A stretch of 64,000 bases of DNA from NCBI GenBank assembly GCA_910585275.1, contig CAJUCW010000004.1:93175-157174 (forward strand), given 5' to 3'. This stretch comes from an uncultured Muribaculaceae bacterium. GTDB lineage: Bacteria; Bacteroidota; Bacteroidia; Bacteroidales; Muribaculaceae. The notes beneath the pieces were generated by a model. It saw only the letters and a program-made list of their open reading frames with translations. It ran no database searches and was not told the DNA's origin. Below are positions 23,419 through 31,880 of the stretch, in pieces. The translations under genes were made by a program, and so were the position numbers. Each line of letters begins with the position of its first letter. Within the stretch, counting starts at the first letter, position 1.

Positions 23419-23832
23419 TCAAGGGTTCTTTTTGGTAAAATTTTGGAAATCGTCGTATTCTCTGATGTATTCACTTTCGTCATACGGACCGGAGACCAAC
23501 ACGAGGCATACGGCCCCTTCCGAGAAATTTTCGAGGATGTTCCATATTCCAGGCGGCACGAGCAAGCCTTCAGACGGTTTGTCGAGATGGTATGTGCATG
23601 AGTTTTCGCCGTCGTCGAGAATAACGGTGAAGCTGCCGCTGACAGCCACGAGCAGTTGTGTGTGGAGGCGGTGGGCATGTCCGCCGCGTCCGCGTCCGGA
23701 AGGCACGCCGAATATCCAGAATGCCCTTTCGATTGAAAAGGGAACGGCCCTTTGCTGTTCGACCACCGTGAGCGAACCACGGTGGTCGTGAAAGCAGGGT
23801 AGCGGTATAATCCCGGCAGGATTATTCTTCAT
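23419..23832 (-). CDS. fdtA: dTDP-4-oxo-6-deoxyglucose 3,4-ketoisomerase (FdtA/WxcM-like)
   Basis: 137 residues of a single cupin domain, with the metal- and substrate-site RGGHAHRLHTQ (His52 and His54), ISG-type GSFTVILDDG and LVPPGIW. This matches the FdtA/QdtA family that moves the keto group from C4 to C3 of dTDP-4-oxo-6-deoxyglucose. It provides the substrate for the FdtB-like enzyme. Its start overlaps the end of the gamma-carbonic-anhydrase-like gene by 11 bases. The upstream enzymes RmlA and RmlB are not in this window. Confidence 0.88.
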   Translation of the reverse strand: MKNNPAGIIPLPCFHDHRGSLTVVEQQRAVPFSIERAFWIFGVPSGRGRGGHAHRLHTQLLVAVSGSFTVILDDGENSCTYHLDKPSEGLLVPPGIWNILENFSEGAVCLVLVSGPYDESEYIREYDDFQNFTKKNP

Positions 23833-24337
23833 ACCATTTGGAATACATAAGGTAGTTGCGGGCGATTTTCTCGTTCATCTCCTTGGCCTTGGCCGGTTCC
23901 ACCATTTTTACGAATTTGGCGGGGGTGCCTGCCCAAAGTTCATGGGCTCCGATTTTTGTTTTGCTTAGCACGATAGCCCCGGCTGCCACGATGGCACCTT
24001 CGCCTACTTCTGCATCGTCCATCACTACGGCGCCCATGCCGATAAGGGCGTAGTCGCGAATCTTCGCTCCGTGTATCACTACGTTATGTCCTATCGAAAC
24101 GTCGTCGCCGATTTCTATGGTCGATTTCTGATAAAGGGTGTGGAACACGCTGCCGTCCTGTATGTTGACACGGTTGCCGATGCGGATGGAGTTGACGTCG
24201 CCGCGGAGCACGGTGGAGAACCATACGCTGCATTCATCGCCCATTATCACGTCGCCGATAATAACGGCGTTGTCGGCAAGGAAACAATCTTTGCCGATTT
24301 CAGGGGTGAATCCCCTGACAGATTTTATGATTGCCAT
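23822..24337 (-). CDS. Gamma-carbonic anhydrase-like hexapeptide protein
   Basis: 171 residues of left-handed beta-helix hexapeptide repeats with the zinc histidines H66, H84 and H89 (VFHTLY, SIGHNVVIHG) and the family marker W39/R45. Such YrdA/PaaY-like proteins bind zinc; only some show carbonic anhydrase activity, and many have no proven substrate. It overlaps fdtA and starts 18 bases after aminopeptidase P. Placement in the operon does not by itself imply sugar acetyltransfer, though hexapeptide folds are also used for that. Confidence 0.88.
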   Translation of the reverse strand: MAIIKSVRGFTPEIGKDCFLADNAVIIGDVIMGDECSVWFSTVLRGDVNSIRIGNRVNIQDGSVFHTLYQKSTIEIGDDVSIGHNVVIHGAKIRDYALIGMGAVVMDDAEVGEGAIVAAGAIVLSKTKIGAHELWAGTPAKFVKMVEPAKAKEMNEKIARNYLMYSKWYEE

Positions 24338-24355
24338 ATTTATGTCGAGTTGTTT

Positions 24356-26155
24356 TTATTTCTTTATAAGCGGTTGCGTTTTCGCCTTAAGCCATTCCGC
24401 TTCTTCCGCAGAGAGGAGCGGGGTGAGCCTATCGCGTACTTTTATGTGGTAGTCGTTGACCCATTCGATTTCAGCATCTGACATTTCCGCCGTATTGAAA
24501 AGATTGATGTCAAACGGGAAAAGCGTCATGTCCTTGAATTGCATGAAGCGTCCGAATTCGGTTGTCTTCCATGGTTCGGTCACCACAAGGTTTTCACAGC
24601 GGATGCCGTATTTCCCTTCTATATAAAGTCCCGGTTCGTTGCTTGTAATCATACCCGGGACGAGGGGCGTGGGGTTTTCGTTCAGGCGGATGCTCTGGGG
24701 CCCTTCGTGGCAGTTGATGAAGAACCCTACGCCATGCCCTGTGCCATGGTAATAGGCTTTGCCGTCGTTCCAGAGGAACTGGCGTGCAAGCACGTCGAGC
24801 TGCGCCCCACGTGTCCCTTCGGGGAACTTGATGGAAGATAGGGCGATGTGGCCTTTCATCACGAGCGTGAAGTCATGGCGTTGTTCGTCGGTGGGGGTGC
24901 CGAGGGCTACGGTCCTTGTGATGTCGGTGGTGCCGAATACGTATTGGCCTCCCGAATCGACAAGGAGCAGGCCGTCTCCGGTGATGGCGACGTCGGTCTC
25001 TTCGGTGGCCTCGTAATGCACGATTGCACCGTGTTCGTTCCAGCCTATGATGGGTGCGAAGCTCTCGTCAACGCATGAAGGGTCGGCAAGGCGAAGGTCG
25101 CGCAGACGCTTGCCGAGTTCTACTTCCGTAAGCTTGCCGGAGGGGTAGTCCTTCTCCACCATCATGAAGAAACGTGTCAGGGCCACGCCGTCTTTCTCCA
25201 TAGCGGTGGAAAGATTGGCGAGCATGGTGTCGTTTTTCACGCTTTTCAACTTGGCTATGCCCGCTCCTCCGAACACCGATGTGCATCCGATTTTGTCATA
25301 GACTCCGCGAGCTGTCTTTGCCGGGTCGATGAGCAGACGGCAATCTTTGGGTAGCGCCGCCACGAAATTGAGCACGCCGTCGTATGGCATCACTCCTATA
25401 TTATATTTATCGAGGTGGCATTTCACTTCGTCTGTTATTTTTTCTTCGTCGATGAAGAGTATTTTGCGGTCGGCGCTTATAAAAAGATATGATACGAAAA
25501 TCGGGGAGAAGGAAATGTCGCCTGCGGTGCGTAGGTTGGTGGCCCATGCGATGTCGTCGAGCGATGAGAGAAGCACCGCGTTGGCGAGTTCCGTTTTGAT
25601 TTCCGTCTCTATCCTTTCCATCTTGGAAGCGACCGTTTCTCCCACGATTTTTTCATCGTGGATGAAAAGTTTGTTTTTGGGACGCTCCGGGCGGTCCGGA
25701 TAAATGAAATCGAACTGCGGGAAATTATCGTTGAATTTTATGCCGTTGTCAGAGAGTTCCTGCTGCATGCGTTGCGCGTATGCGATAGAGAATGTCATGC
25801 CGTCGATGCCTACGGTCTGGCCTTCGTTCATGTTTTCCACGAGCCAGTCGATGAGGTCAACGGCTTCGGGCCCGTCTTCCTTCATCATTGAGAATCCGGT
25901 GCCTTTGAGTTGTTCGGTGGCCTGGATGAAATATCTGGAGTCGGTCCAGCAAAGGGCTTTGTCGGCTGTGACGACGGCCGTGCCGTTTGTTCCGTTTCCG
26001 CTCCAGAATCCGGTGAGCCATTCGCGTCCTCTCCAATGGTGGGGTGGAAGTTCGGATTGGTGAGGGTCGGTGCCGGAGACCACTACGGCATCGATTCCTT
26101 GTTTTTTCATGGCTTCACGTAGCCGTGCGATATATTCAAGGTTTTTCTTTTGCAT
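24356..26155 (-). CDS. Xaa-Pro aminopeptidase (M24B family)
   Basis: 599 residues with the three-domain layout of long eukaryote-like aminopeptidase P: two creatinase-type N-terminal domains and the pita-bread catalytic domain. All five metal ligands are visible: D400, D411, H474, E507 and E521 (LLVDSGGQY, GTTDITR, GTGHGVG, SNEPGLYIE, RCENLVV). It removes N-terminal residues before proline. No signal peptide is seen, so it is probably cytoplasmic. It leads the minus-strand run that continues into the amino-sugar genes. Confidence 0.93.
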   Translation of the reverse strand: MQKKNLEYIARLREAMKKQGIDAVVVSGTDPHQSELPPHHWRGREWLTGFWSGNGTNGTAVVTADKALCWTDSRYFIQATEQLKGTGFSMMKEDGPEAVDLIDWLVENMNEGQTVGIDGMTFSIAYAQRMQQELSDNGIKFNDNFPQFDFIYPDRPERPKNKLFIHDEKIVGETVASKMERIETEIKTELANAVLLSSLDDIAWATNLRTAGDISFSPIFVSYLFISADRKILFIDEEKITDEVKCHLDKYNIGVMPYDGVLNFVAALPKDCRLLIDPAKTARGVYDKIGCTSVFGGAGIAKLKSVKNDTMLANLSTAMEKDGVALTRFFMMVEKDYPSGKLTEVELGKRLRDLRLADPSCVDESFAPIIGWNEHGAIVHYEATEETDVAITGDGLLLVDSGGQYVFGTTDITRTVALGTPTDEQRHDFTLVMKGHIALSSIKFPEGTRGAQLDVLARQFLWNDGKAYYHGTGHGVGFFINCHEGPQSIRLNENPTPLVPGMITSNEPGLYIEGKYGIRCENLVVTEPWKTTEFGRFMQFKDMTLFPFDINLFNTAEMSDAEIEWVNDYHIKVRDRLTPLLSAEEAEWLKAKTQPLIKK

Positions 26156-26365
26156 TGTCTGATGGTTTAAATGAGATTGTAAAGTTAAATAATAAAAAGT
26201 GAGTTTGCAACAATTTTGTATATTATGGTATGGCGATAAATGCCGAAAGTTGGATGCAAGTTTTGTTTTTTTATGCTTTTGAAAGCGGAAAATGTTCTAT
26301 ATAATGGCTTAAAAGGGGCTTTTTTGGTGTAAAATGGCTTTGTGTGTAAGAAAAACAGTTTTAAA

Positions 26366-26397
26366 TTTTGTGGAATAAAAATTAATTTATAATTTTG
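26366..26397 (+). promoter_or_regulatory. Strong promoter for orphan RNA
   Basis: TTTTG (26366-26370), exact 19-base spacer, TAATTTTG (26390-26397). It points rightward into a region with no open reading frame but with a terminator. The 210 bases to its left (26156-26365) are AT-rich and hold only this promoter and presumably that of the aminopeptidase gene. Confidence 0.75.
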
Positions 26398-26401
26398 CAG
26401 T

Positions 26402-26596
26402 GAGATTATCCGCAAGGACTTTTCGTAAGTCCTGCGGCAGTGAAAAATGGCAAGTCAAAAAGCTTTTTAAGTAATAGTGATATAAATTGTAAGTTAGTGG
26501 TTGAGTTAGGCAACTCAAGCTTGTGAAAGTATGACAGTCTACAAAATCACAGAACGGTGGAATGTTGTGAAACAATCTGCCGTTTTTGTTTTTTAG
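26402..26596 (+). ncRNA. Probable independent small RNA, about 195 nt
   Basis: A consensus promoter ends at 26397 and a T-rich terminator at 26596, with no convincing reading frame between. Structure: a 5' hairpin (26410-26437; 11 pairs with one bulged A, loop ttcgt), an A/U-rich middle with the palindrome aaaaagcttttt, a 7-bp hairpin with four-base loop (26501-26507 with 26512-26518), and the terminator stem. Bases near the ends (gtga at 26400, tcac at 26547) could close the whole molecule. It shows no tmRNA, RNase P or SRP signatures. 6S RNA is possible by size, but the strong 5' hairpin does not fit a simple 6S rod. Confidence 0.6.
26553..26596 (+). terminator. Terminator of orphan RNA
   Basis: Outer stem aacgg/ccgtt (26553-26557 with 26580-26584), inner stem tgtt/aaca around a gtga loop, then tttttgtttttt to 26594. 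Confidence 0.72.
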
Positions 26597-26600
26597 TTAT

Positions 26601-26652
26601 AGGTTAATAAAAAGCCGTCCCTGCTTTTTTTATTAACCTTGCGGGGACGGCT
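26601..26652 (-). terminator. Terminator of GlmU-like gene, with interleaved inverted repeats
   Basis: Minus-strand stem 26641-26652 with 26613-26624 (12 positions, one mismatch) followed by TTTTATT. A second inverted repeat, aggttaataaaaa (26601-26613) with tttttattaacct (26627-26639), interleaves with the first so that only one can form at a time. It lies 22 bases past the gene stop and back to back with the orphan RNA terminator. Confidence 0.8.
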
Positions 26653-26674
26653 GAGGTGGAATAGGTTCTTGTCT

Positions 26675-27889
26675 TTATCCTTTGAAAGTGGATGCTACCT
26701 GATAGACCTTTTCATATATTTTCCGGTCCGTGTCGGTGAGTTTGAGGTTGCGGCGTGACATGACGCGTTCGGCTATATCGTTGAATTTTTTCATCGGGAC
26801 ATTGGTGAATCCAGTAGTTGGGCTTCCCTCGCTGAAGCTTGGTACGAATACTCTCGGGAAGCCTGCGCCGTGGAGGTTGACGCCTACGCCGAGAACCGTG
26901 GCGGTATTCAGCATGCAGTTTACGCCTATCTTGGTGTGGTCGCCTATGATGGGACCGCAAAACTGTAGGTCGGTGCGCATGAATGTATGGGTATGATAGT
27001 TCCAGACGCGGATTTTGGAATAGTCGTTCTTAAGGTTGGAGGCGTTGACTCCAGCCCCGATGTTGCACCATTCTCCGACCACGGCATTGCCGAGGTATCC
27101 GTCGTGGGCTTTGTTGCTGAAACCGAATAATACCGAATTGTCGATTTCTCCTCCCACCTTGCAATAAGGTCCGAATGTGCAGCCCCCATAGATTTTTGAT
27201 CCCATCCTGATTTTTGCGTTCGCGCAGAGTGCGAGCGGTCCGCGCAGCAATGAACCTTCCATCACTTCCGCATTCTTGCCGATATATACGGGGCCTCTTG
27301 TCAGGTTGATGATGGCTCCTTCCACCCTCGCGCCTTCTTCTATGAAGAGCATCTGGCGTCCCTCCCTGTCGGTAAGCGCGCCTATCACTTTGTTTGATTC
27401 GTCGAGGGGCTGCGACTCCCTTCCGCATGTGAGTCGGAAGAAATCTGCTTCTATTTGTGAGGGATTTTGGAGAAACACGTCGAACGCATGTCTGATAATA
27501 CGGTATGAGTCTTCCGAAAGCCTTTTTGCAACCCATTCGTGTGAGAGGAGTTTGCTGTATGTGCCCCTGAAGGCGATTGCCGATTCTCCGTCGGTCAACG
27601 CTTCGCCCGTATGCAGTGCGTCTATTTCTTTTATTAATTCGAAGGAGGGCAGGAGCGACCCCGAAATGAAAAGTGCTTCTTCTTCCGGGTCGTTGACATC
27701 TCCGAATTTTTCGCGCAGATATTCGGCGGGAAGGTATCTGTAGCAGGCGGGGCGCATTGTCTCCCATTTTTCTCTTATGGTGGTGATGCCTATCCTGAAG
27801 TCTGCAACCGGACGGGTGAAACTTAACGGGAGCAGCCGTTCATGGCCCTCCTGCGTGTCGAAAAGGTATGTGGTTATTTGATTTTCCAT
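26675..27889 (-). CDS. GlmU-like sugar nucleotidyltransferase/acyltransferase family protein
   Basis: 404 residues from ATG 27889. The N-terminal part (to about 170) matches the NTP_transf_4-type domain, a degenerate nucleotidyltransferase lacking the classical GxGTRM glycine loop; it begins TTYLFDTQEGHERLLPLSFTRP. The C-terminal half is a left-handed beta-helix of hexapeptide repeats with NIGAGVNASNLKNDY, like the acetyltransferase half of GlmU. These proteins are ubiquitous in Bacteroidetes and their substrate is unproven. A strong promoter lies 65 bases upstream. Confidence 0.85.
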   Translation of the reverse strand: MENQITTYLFDTQEGHERLLPLSFTRPVADFRIGITTIREKWETMRPACYRYLPAEYLREKFGDVNDPEEEALFISGSLLPSFELIKEIDALHTGEALTDGESAIAFRGTYSKLLSHEWVAKRLSEDSYRIIRHAFDVFLQNPSQIEADFFRLTCGRESQPLDESNKVIGALTDREGRQMLFIEEGARVEGAIINLTRGPVYIGKNAEVMEGSLLRGPLALCANAKIRMGSKIYGGCTFGPYCKVGGEIDNSVLFGFSNKAHDGYLGNAVVGEWCNIGAGVNASNLKNDYSKIRVWNYHTHTFMRTDLQFCGPIIGDHTKIGVNCMLNTATVLGVGVNLHGAGFPRVFVPSFSEGSPTTGFTNVPMKKFNDIAERVMSRRNLKLTDTDRKIYEKVYQVASTFKG

Positions 27890-27953
27890 GATTGTATGTG
27901 GAGAGAGTGTATTGTTTTCGGTTTTGTGTTTGCTCAGAAATGTCAATAATGTG

Positions 27954-27984
27954 CAAAAGTAACACTTTTATGAATATTGTCAAA
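27954..27984 (-). promoter_or_regulatory. Promoter of GlmU-like gene
   Basis: Minus-strand TTTG (27981-27984), 19-base spacer, TACTTTTG (27954-27961). The region to the next promoter (27985-28151) has no gene; it contains the 14-base palindrome aaatatcgatattt at 28117-28130. Confidence 0.78.
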
Positions 27985-28151
27985 TAAAAATGGCGTTAAA
28001 AATCTCTTTCCGTGTGAGTGGGAGATGTCTTTGCAGTTTTTTTTATCTGGTAAAAAGCGTGAGAAAACGATTCGGTTTAAGCGAGTGTTTTGCGTTCCCC
28101 GGCGTGGCGCGTGTTAAAATATCGATATTTACAATTTTTTTTAGCTTGATA

Positions 28152-28183
28152 TTTGTGTAATAGCTTAATTTTCATTATCTTTG
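28152..28183 (+). promoter_or_regulatory. Promoter of the str/ribosomal cluster
   Basis: TTTG (28152-28155), 20-base spacer, TATCTTTG (28176-28183). Transcription would start near 28190, leaving a leader of about 135 bases before rpsL. That leader is long enough for control elements, but no strong hairpin stands out in it. Confidence 0.8.
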
Positions 28184-28324
28184 CAAAGTTTTTAGAGCAG
28201 CCTCTTCTGTGACGGTGGACTAAGCGGTTGAATTTCAGCAGTTTGGTTTGCGTGTTGGCGTATGAAGGGGTATAGGCGAAGGAAACTACAATATAAACAA
28301 TATCAAATTTTTTAGAGACTAAGA

Positions 28325-28708
28325 ATGCCAACGATTCAGCAATTAGTAAGAAAAGGACGCGTGGCTCTTAAGGACAAGAGCAAATCGCCTGCCTTGGATT
28401 CATGTCCGCAGCGCCGTGGAGTTTGCGTTCGTGTTTACACGACCACTCCCAAGAAGCCTAACTCGGCTATGCGTAAAGTGGCGCGTGTGCGTCTCACTAA
28501 CGGCAAGGAGGTGAACTCCTACATTCCGGGCGAGGGCCACAACCTTCAGGAACACTCAATTGTGATGGTGCGCGGCGGTCGTGTGAAAGACCTTCCGGGT
28601 GTGCGTTATCACATCGTGCGCGGCACGCTTGACACCGCCGGTGTGCAGGGCCGTACGCAGCGTCGTTCCAAATATGGAGCCAAGCGTCCCAAGGCTGCCA
28701 AGAAGTAA
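28325..28708 (+). CDS. rpsL: 30S ribosomal protein S12
   Basis: 127 residues, full family length. It contains the conserved TTTPKKPNSAMRK loop with K43 and GRVKDLPGVRYH with K88. Both lysines are wild type, so no streptomycin-resistance substitution is seen at these sites. S12 lies at the decoding centre. First gene of the long translation cluster, with a 142-base spacer before rpsG. Confidence 0.98.
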   Translation: MPTIQQLVRKGRVALKDKSKSPALDSCPQRRGVCVRVYTTTPKKPNSAMRKVARVRLTNGKEVNSYIPGEGHNLQEHSIVMVRGGRVKDLPGVRYHIVRGTLDTAGVQGRTQRRSKYGAKRPKAAKK

Positions 28709-28850
28709 TAACTGACCGGTGGTCTTTTTCTTCGCCATGATTTATTTTAGAAACAGCGGATATGTCGTGGCGAATGGTTGAGTAAACGGCGGCAAGAGAG
28801 CCGGCGTTGAAGATTCCAAACAACCGCAACACATTAATTAAACAACAACA

Positions 28851-29327
28851 ATGAGAAAAGCAAAACCAAAGAAAAGGGTTACACTGCCCGATCCCGTGTT
28901 TCACGATGTCAGAGTGACCAAGTTCGTGAACCATCTTATGTATGATGGAAAGAAGAACACGGCATATACGATTTTCTATACGGCACTCGAGACCGTGAAG
29001 GCCAAGTTGCCGAACGAGGAGAAGAGCGCGCTTGAGATTTGGAAAAAAGCGCTTGAGAATGTTACTCCCCAGGTGGAGGTGAAGTCACGCCGTGTGGGCG
29101 GTGCCACCTTCCAGGTTCCTACCGAAATCAGAGCCGACCGCAAGGAATCAATATCAATGAAGAATCTTATCATCTTCGCCCGCAAGCGTGGAGGAAAGAC
29201 TATGGCAGATAAGCTTGCCGCTGAGATTGTCGATGCCTTCAATGACCAGGGTGGTGCATTCAAGAGAAAAGAGGATATGCACCGCATGGCTGAGGCTAAC
29301 CGCGCTTTCGCACACTTCAGATTTTAA
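28851..29327 (+). CDS. rpsG: 30S ribosomal protein S7
   Basis: 158 residues. The family-typical N-terminus MRKAKPKKRV and the central TFQVPTEIR stretch are present. S7 nucleates assembly of the 30S head and in other bacteria represses its own operon by binding the rpsL-rpsG spacer. The spacer here (28709-28850) contains a possible 7-bp pairing (ttcgcca 28731 with tggcgaa 28768). Confidence 0.98.
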   Translation: MRKAKPKKRVTLPDPVFHDVRVTKFVNHLMYDGKKNTAYTIFYTALETVKAKLPNEEKSALEIWKKALENVTPQVEVKSRRVGGATFQVPTEIRADRKESISMKNLIIFARKRGGKTMADKLAAEIVDAFNDQGGAFKRKEDMHRMAEANRAFAHFRF

Positions 29328-29341
29328 TATTGATATTTAAA

Positions 29342-31465
29342 ATGGCTAAACACGACGATCTTAATTTAACCAGAAACATCGGCATCATGGCTCACATCGA
29401 TGCCGGAAAGACCACTACATCGGAGCGTATCCTCTTCTATACGGGCCTTACGCACAAGATCGGTGAGGTTCACGATGGCGCGGCCACCATGGACTGGATG
29501 GAGCAGGAGCAGGAGCGAGGCATTACCATCACTTCCGCCGCCACCACCACTTTCTGGAATTATAACGACAATAAATATAAAATCAACCTGATTGACACCC
29601 CGGGGCACGTTGACTTCACCGTAGAGGTGGAGCGTTCGCTCCGTGTGCTTGACGGCGCCGTTGCCGCTTTCTGTGCGGTAGGTGGCGTGGAGCCTCAGTC
29701 GGAGACCGTATGGCGTCAGGCTGACAAATATAATGTGCCCCGTATCGGCTATGTCAACAAGATGGACCGTTCGGGCGCGAACTTTTTCGAAGTTGTCCGT
29801 CAGGTGCGTGAAGTGCTTGGCGCAACCCCTCTCCCCATTCAGATTCCCATCGGTGCAGAGGAGACTTTCAAAGGAGTCGTTGACCTTGTGCAGATGAAGG
29901 CTATCTTCTGGCACGACGAGACCATGGGCGCTGAATACAGTGTGGAGGAAATTCCCGCCAATCTTCTTGAAGAGGCAGAGGAATGGAGAGACAAGATGCT
30001 TGAGACCCTTGCCGAGTTTGACGAGGTGCTCATGGAGAAATATTTTGACGACCCCTCCGCGATTACTGTAGATGAGGTCAAGGCCGCTATCCGCAAGGCT
30101 ACTCTCTCTATGGCGGTAAATCCGATGATTTGTGGTTCTTCGTTCAAGAACAAAGGTGTTCAGACCCTTCTCGACGCTGTCTGCGCTTATCTTCCTTCTC
30201 CGGAGGATGCAGGTGCGGTAGAAGGTCACGCAGTGGGCGACCCTGACGAAATCGAGACCCGCGAGCCGAGCCCCGAGGCTCCTATGAGTGCGCTTGCGTT
30301 CAAGATTGCGACAGACCCCTATGTGGGACGTCTTTGCTTCTTCCGCGTGTATTCAGGCGACATTCAGGCAGGAAGCTACGTGCTCAATAGCCGTTCCGGA
30401 AAGAAGGAGAGAATCTCCCGTCTTTTCCAGATGCACTCCAACAAGCAGAACCCGAAAGAGGTTATCGGCTGCGGCGATATCGGTGCCGGCGTTGGTTTCA
30501 AGGATATCCGCACCGGCGACACGCTTTGCGACGAGAATGCACCCATCGTGCTTGAGGCTATGGAATTCCCTGATCCCGTTATCGGTATAGCCGTAGAACC
30601 CAAGACACAGAAAGACCTCGACAAACTTGGCGTAGGTCTTCAGAAACTTGCCGAGGAGGATCCCACTTTCCGTGTTGAGACTAATGAGGAAACCGGCCAG
30701 ACCGTCATCAGCGGTATGGGTGAGCTTCACCTCGACATCATCATCGACCGTCTGCGTCGTGAGTTCAAGGTAGAATGCAACCAGGGTCGTCCTCAGGTGA
30801 CCTACAAAGAGGCAATCACCAAACCTGTAGAACTTCGAGAAGTGTTCAAGAAGCAGACCGGTGGTCGCGGTAAGTTTGCCGACATCATCGTCCGCATTGA
30901 ACCTGCTGACGACGATTTCGAAGGCAGCCTCCAGTTTATCGATGAAGTCAAGGGCGGTAACGTGCCTAAGGAGTATATACCTTCCGTTCAGAAAGGTTTC
31001 CAGTCTGCAATGAAGAACGGTGTGCTCGCAGGCTATCCCGTAGAGCGTCTTAAAGTGACTCTCCTTGACGGTAGCTTCCACCCCGTTGACTCCGACCAGC
31101 TTTCGTTCGAGCTTTGCGCTATCCAGGCTTTCAAGAAGGGTTCGGAGAAGGCAGGCCCGGTTCTGATGGAGCCTATCATGAAAATCGAGGTGGTGACTCC
31201 CGAGGAGTCTATGGGTGACGTAATCGGCGACCTTAACAAGCGTCGCGGTCAGGTAGAGGGTATGGAGACAAGCCGCAGCGGTGCCCGCATCGTTAAGGCC
31301 AAGGCTCCGCTCGCAGAGATGTTCGGTTATGTTACCGCACTGCGAACCATCACTTCCGGACGTGCCACCAGCACAATGTCGTTCAGCCACTATGCAGAGG
31401 TAAGCAACTCAATCGCGAAAAACGTCCTTACCGAATGCCAGGGCAGAGTTGATCTATTGAAATAA
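29342..31465 (+). CDS. fusA: Translation elongation factor G
   Basis: 707 residues from ATG 29342, which starts MAKHDDLNLTRN; a non-ATG start four codons earlier is less likely. GTPase motifs are AHIDAGKTT (G1), DTPGHVDF (G3) and NKMD (G4). Domains II to V follow, ending with the domain IV/V region. It drives translocation on the ribosome. It sits between rpsG and rpsJ with 14- and 17-base gaps. No tuf gene intervenes, so EF-Tu is encoded elsewhere. Confidence 0.98.
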   Translation: MAKHDDLNLTRNIGIMAHIDAGKTTTSERILFYTGLTHKIGEVHDGAATMDWMEQEQERGITITSAATTTFWNYNDNKYKINLIDTPGHVDFTVEVERSLRVLDGAVAAFCAVGGVEPQSETVWRQADKYNVPRIGYVNKMDRSGANFFEVVRQVREVLGATPLPIQIPIGAEETFKGVVDLVQMKAIFWHDETMGAEYSVEEIPANLLEEAEEWRDKMLETLAEFDEVLMEKYFDDPSAITVDEVKAAIRKATLSMAVNPMICGSSFKNKGVQTLLDAVCAYLPSPEDAGAVEGHAVGDPDEIETREPSPEAPMSALAFKIATDPYVGRLCFFRVYSGDIQAGSYVLNSRSGKKERISRLFQMHSNKQNPKEVIGCGDIGAGVGFKDIRTGDTLCDENAPIVLEAMEFPDPVIGIAVEPKTQKDLDKLGVGLQKLAEEDPTFRVETNEETGQTVISGMGELHLDIIIDRLRREFKVECNQGRPQVTYKEAITKPVELREVFKKQTGGRGKFADIIVRIEPADDDFEGSLQFIDEVKGGNVPKEYIPSVQKGFQSAMKNGVLAGYPVERLKVTLLDGSFHPVDSDQLSFELCAIQAFKKGSEKAGPVLMEPIMKIEVVTPEESMGDVIGDLNKRRGQVEGMETSRSGARIVKAKAPLAEMFGYVTALRTITSGRATSTMSFSHYAEVSNSIAKNVLTECQGRVDLLK

Positions 31466-31482
31466 TAAAGCCAATTCATAAT

Positions 31483-31788
31483 ATGAATCAGAAAATCAGA
31501 ATCAAACTCAAATCTTACGATCACAATCTTGTCGATAAGTCGGCAGAGAAGATCGTGAAGACGGTAAAATCGACAGGTGCGGTGGTCAGCGGTCCGATTC
31601 CACTTCCCACACATAAGCGCATCTTCACCGTCAACCGCTCAACCTTCGTAAACAAGAAGAGCCGTGAGCAGTTCCAGCTTTCATCTTTCCAGCGTCTTAT
31701 CGACATCTACAGCTCGACGTCGAAGACCGTTGACGCTCTCATGAAGCTCGAACTTCCCAGCGGTGTTGACGTAAGCATCAAGGTCTGA
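31483..31788 (+). CDS. rpsJ: 30S ribosomal protein S10
   Basis: 101 residues with the diagnostic GPIPLPTHKRIFTVNRS loop. S10 is part of the 30S head and, as NusE, of antitermination complexes. It is the first gene of the S10 block and follows fusA by 17 bases, so the str and S10 blocks are joined. A 114-base structured spacer separates it from rplC. Confidence 0.98.
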   Translation: MNQKIRIKLKSYDHNLVDKSAEKIVKTVKSTGAVVSGPIPLPTHKRIFTVNRSTFVNKKSREQFQLSSFQRLIDIYSSTSKTVDALMKLELPSGVDVSIKV

Positions 31789-31803
31789 ACAATATAGCCG
31801 TCT

Positions 31804-31880
31804 CCCGTTCCGTTATATGGAACGGGGGATGGATGAGACCGGAAACAACAATATAAAACAACAGCCGGGCGTGTCCCGGC
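31804..31880 (+). promoter_or_regulatory. Two hairpins in rpsJ-rplC spacer
   Basis: Hairpin 1: 8 bp, cccgttcc (31804-31811) with ggaacggg (31819-31826), 7-base loop. Hairpin 2: 6 bp, gccggg (31864-31869) with cccggc (31875-31880). Neither is followed by a T-tract. They may be a ribosomal-protein binding site or processing site ahead of rplC-rplD. Confidence 0.55.

Noticed and set aside
26402..26596. Short peptide gene on the plus strand
   Set aside because: No frame of reasonable length with a plausible start exists between promoter and terminator; strong hairpins dominate.
28117..28130. 14-base palindrome aaatatcgatattt as operator of the str cluster
   Set aside because: It lies 22 bases upstream of the -33 box in AT-rich DNA where such palindromes arise easily; no second site supports it.
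28077..28331. 84-residue minus-strand frame over the str promoter
   Set aside because: It covers the consensus promoter and leader of rpsL and has no family features.
30353..31390. 345-residue minus-strand frame opposite fusA
   Set aside because: Shadow of EF-G; no recognisable domain.
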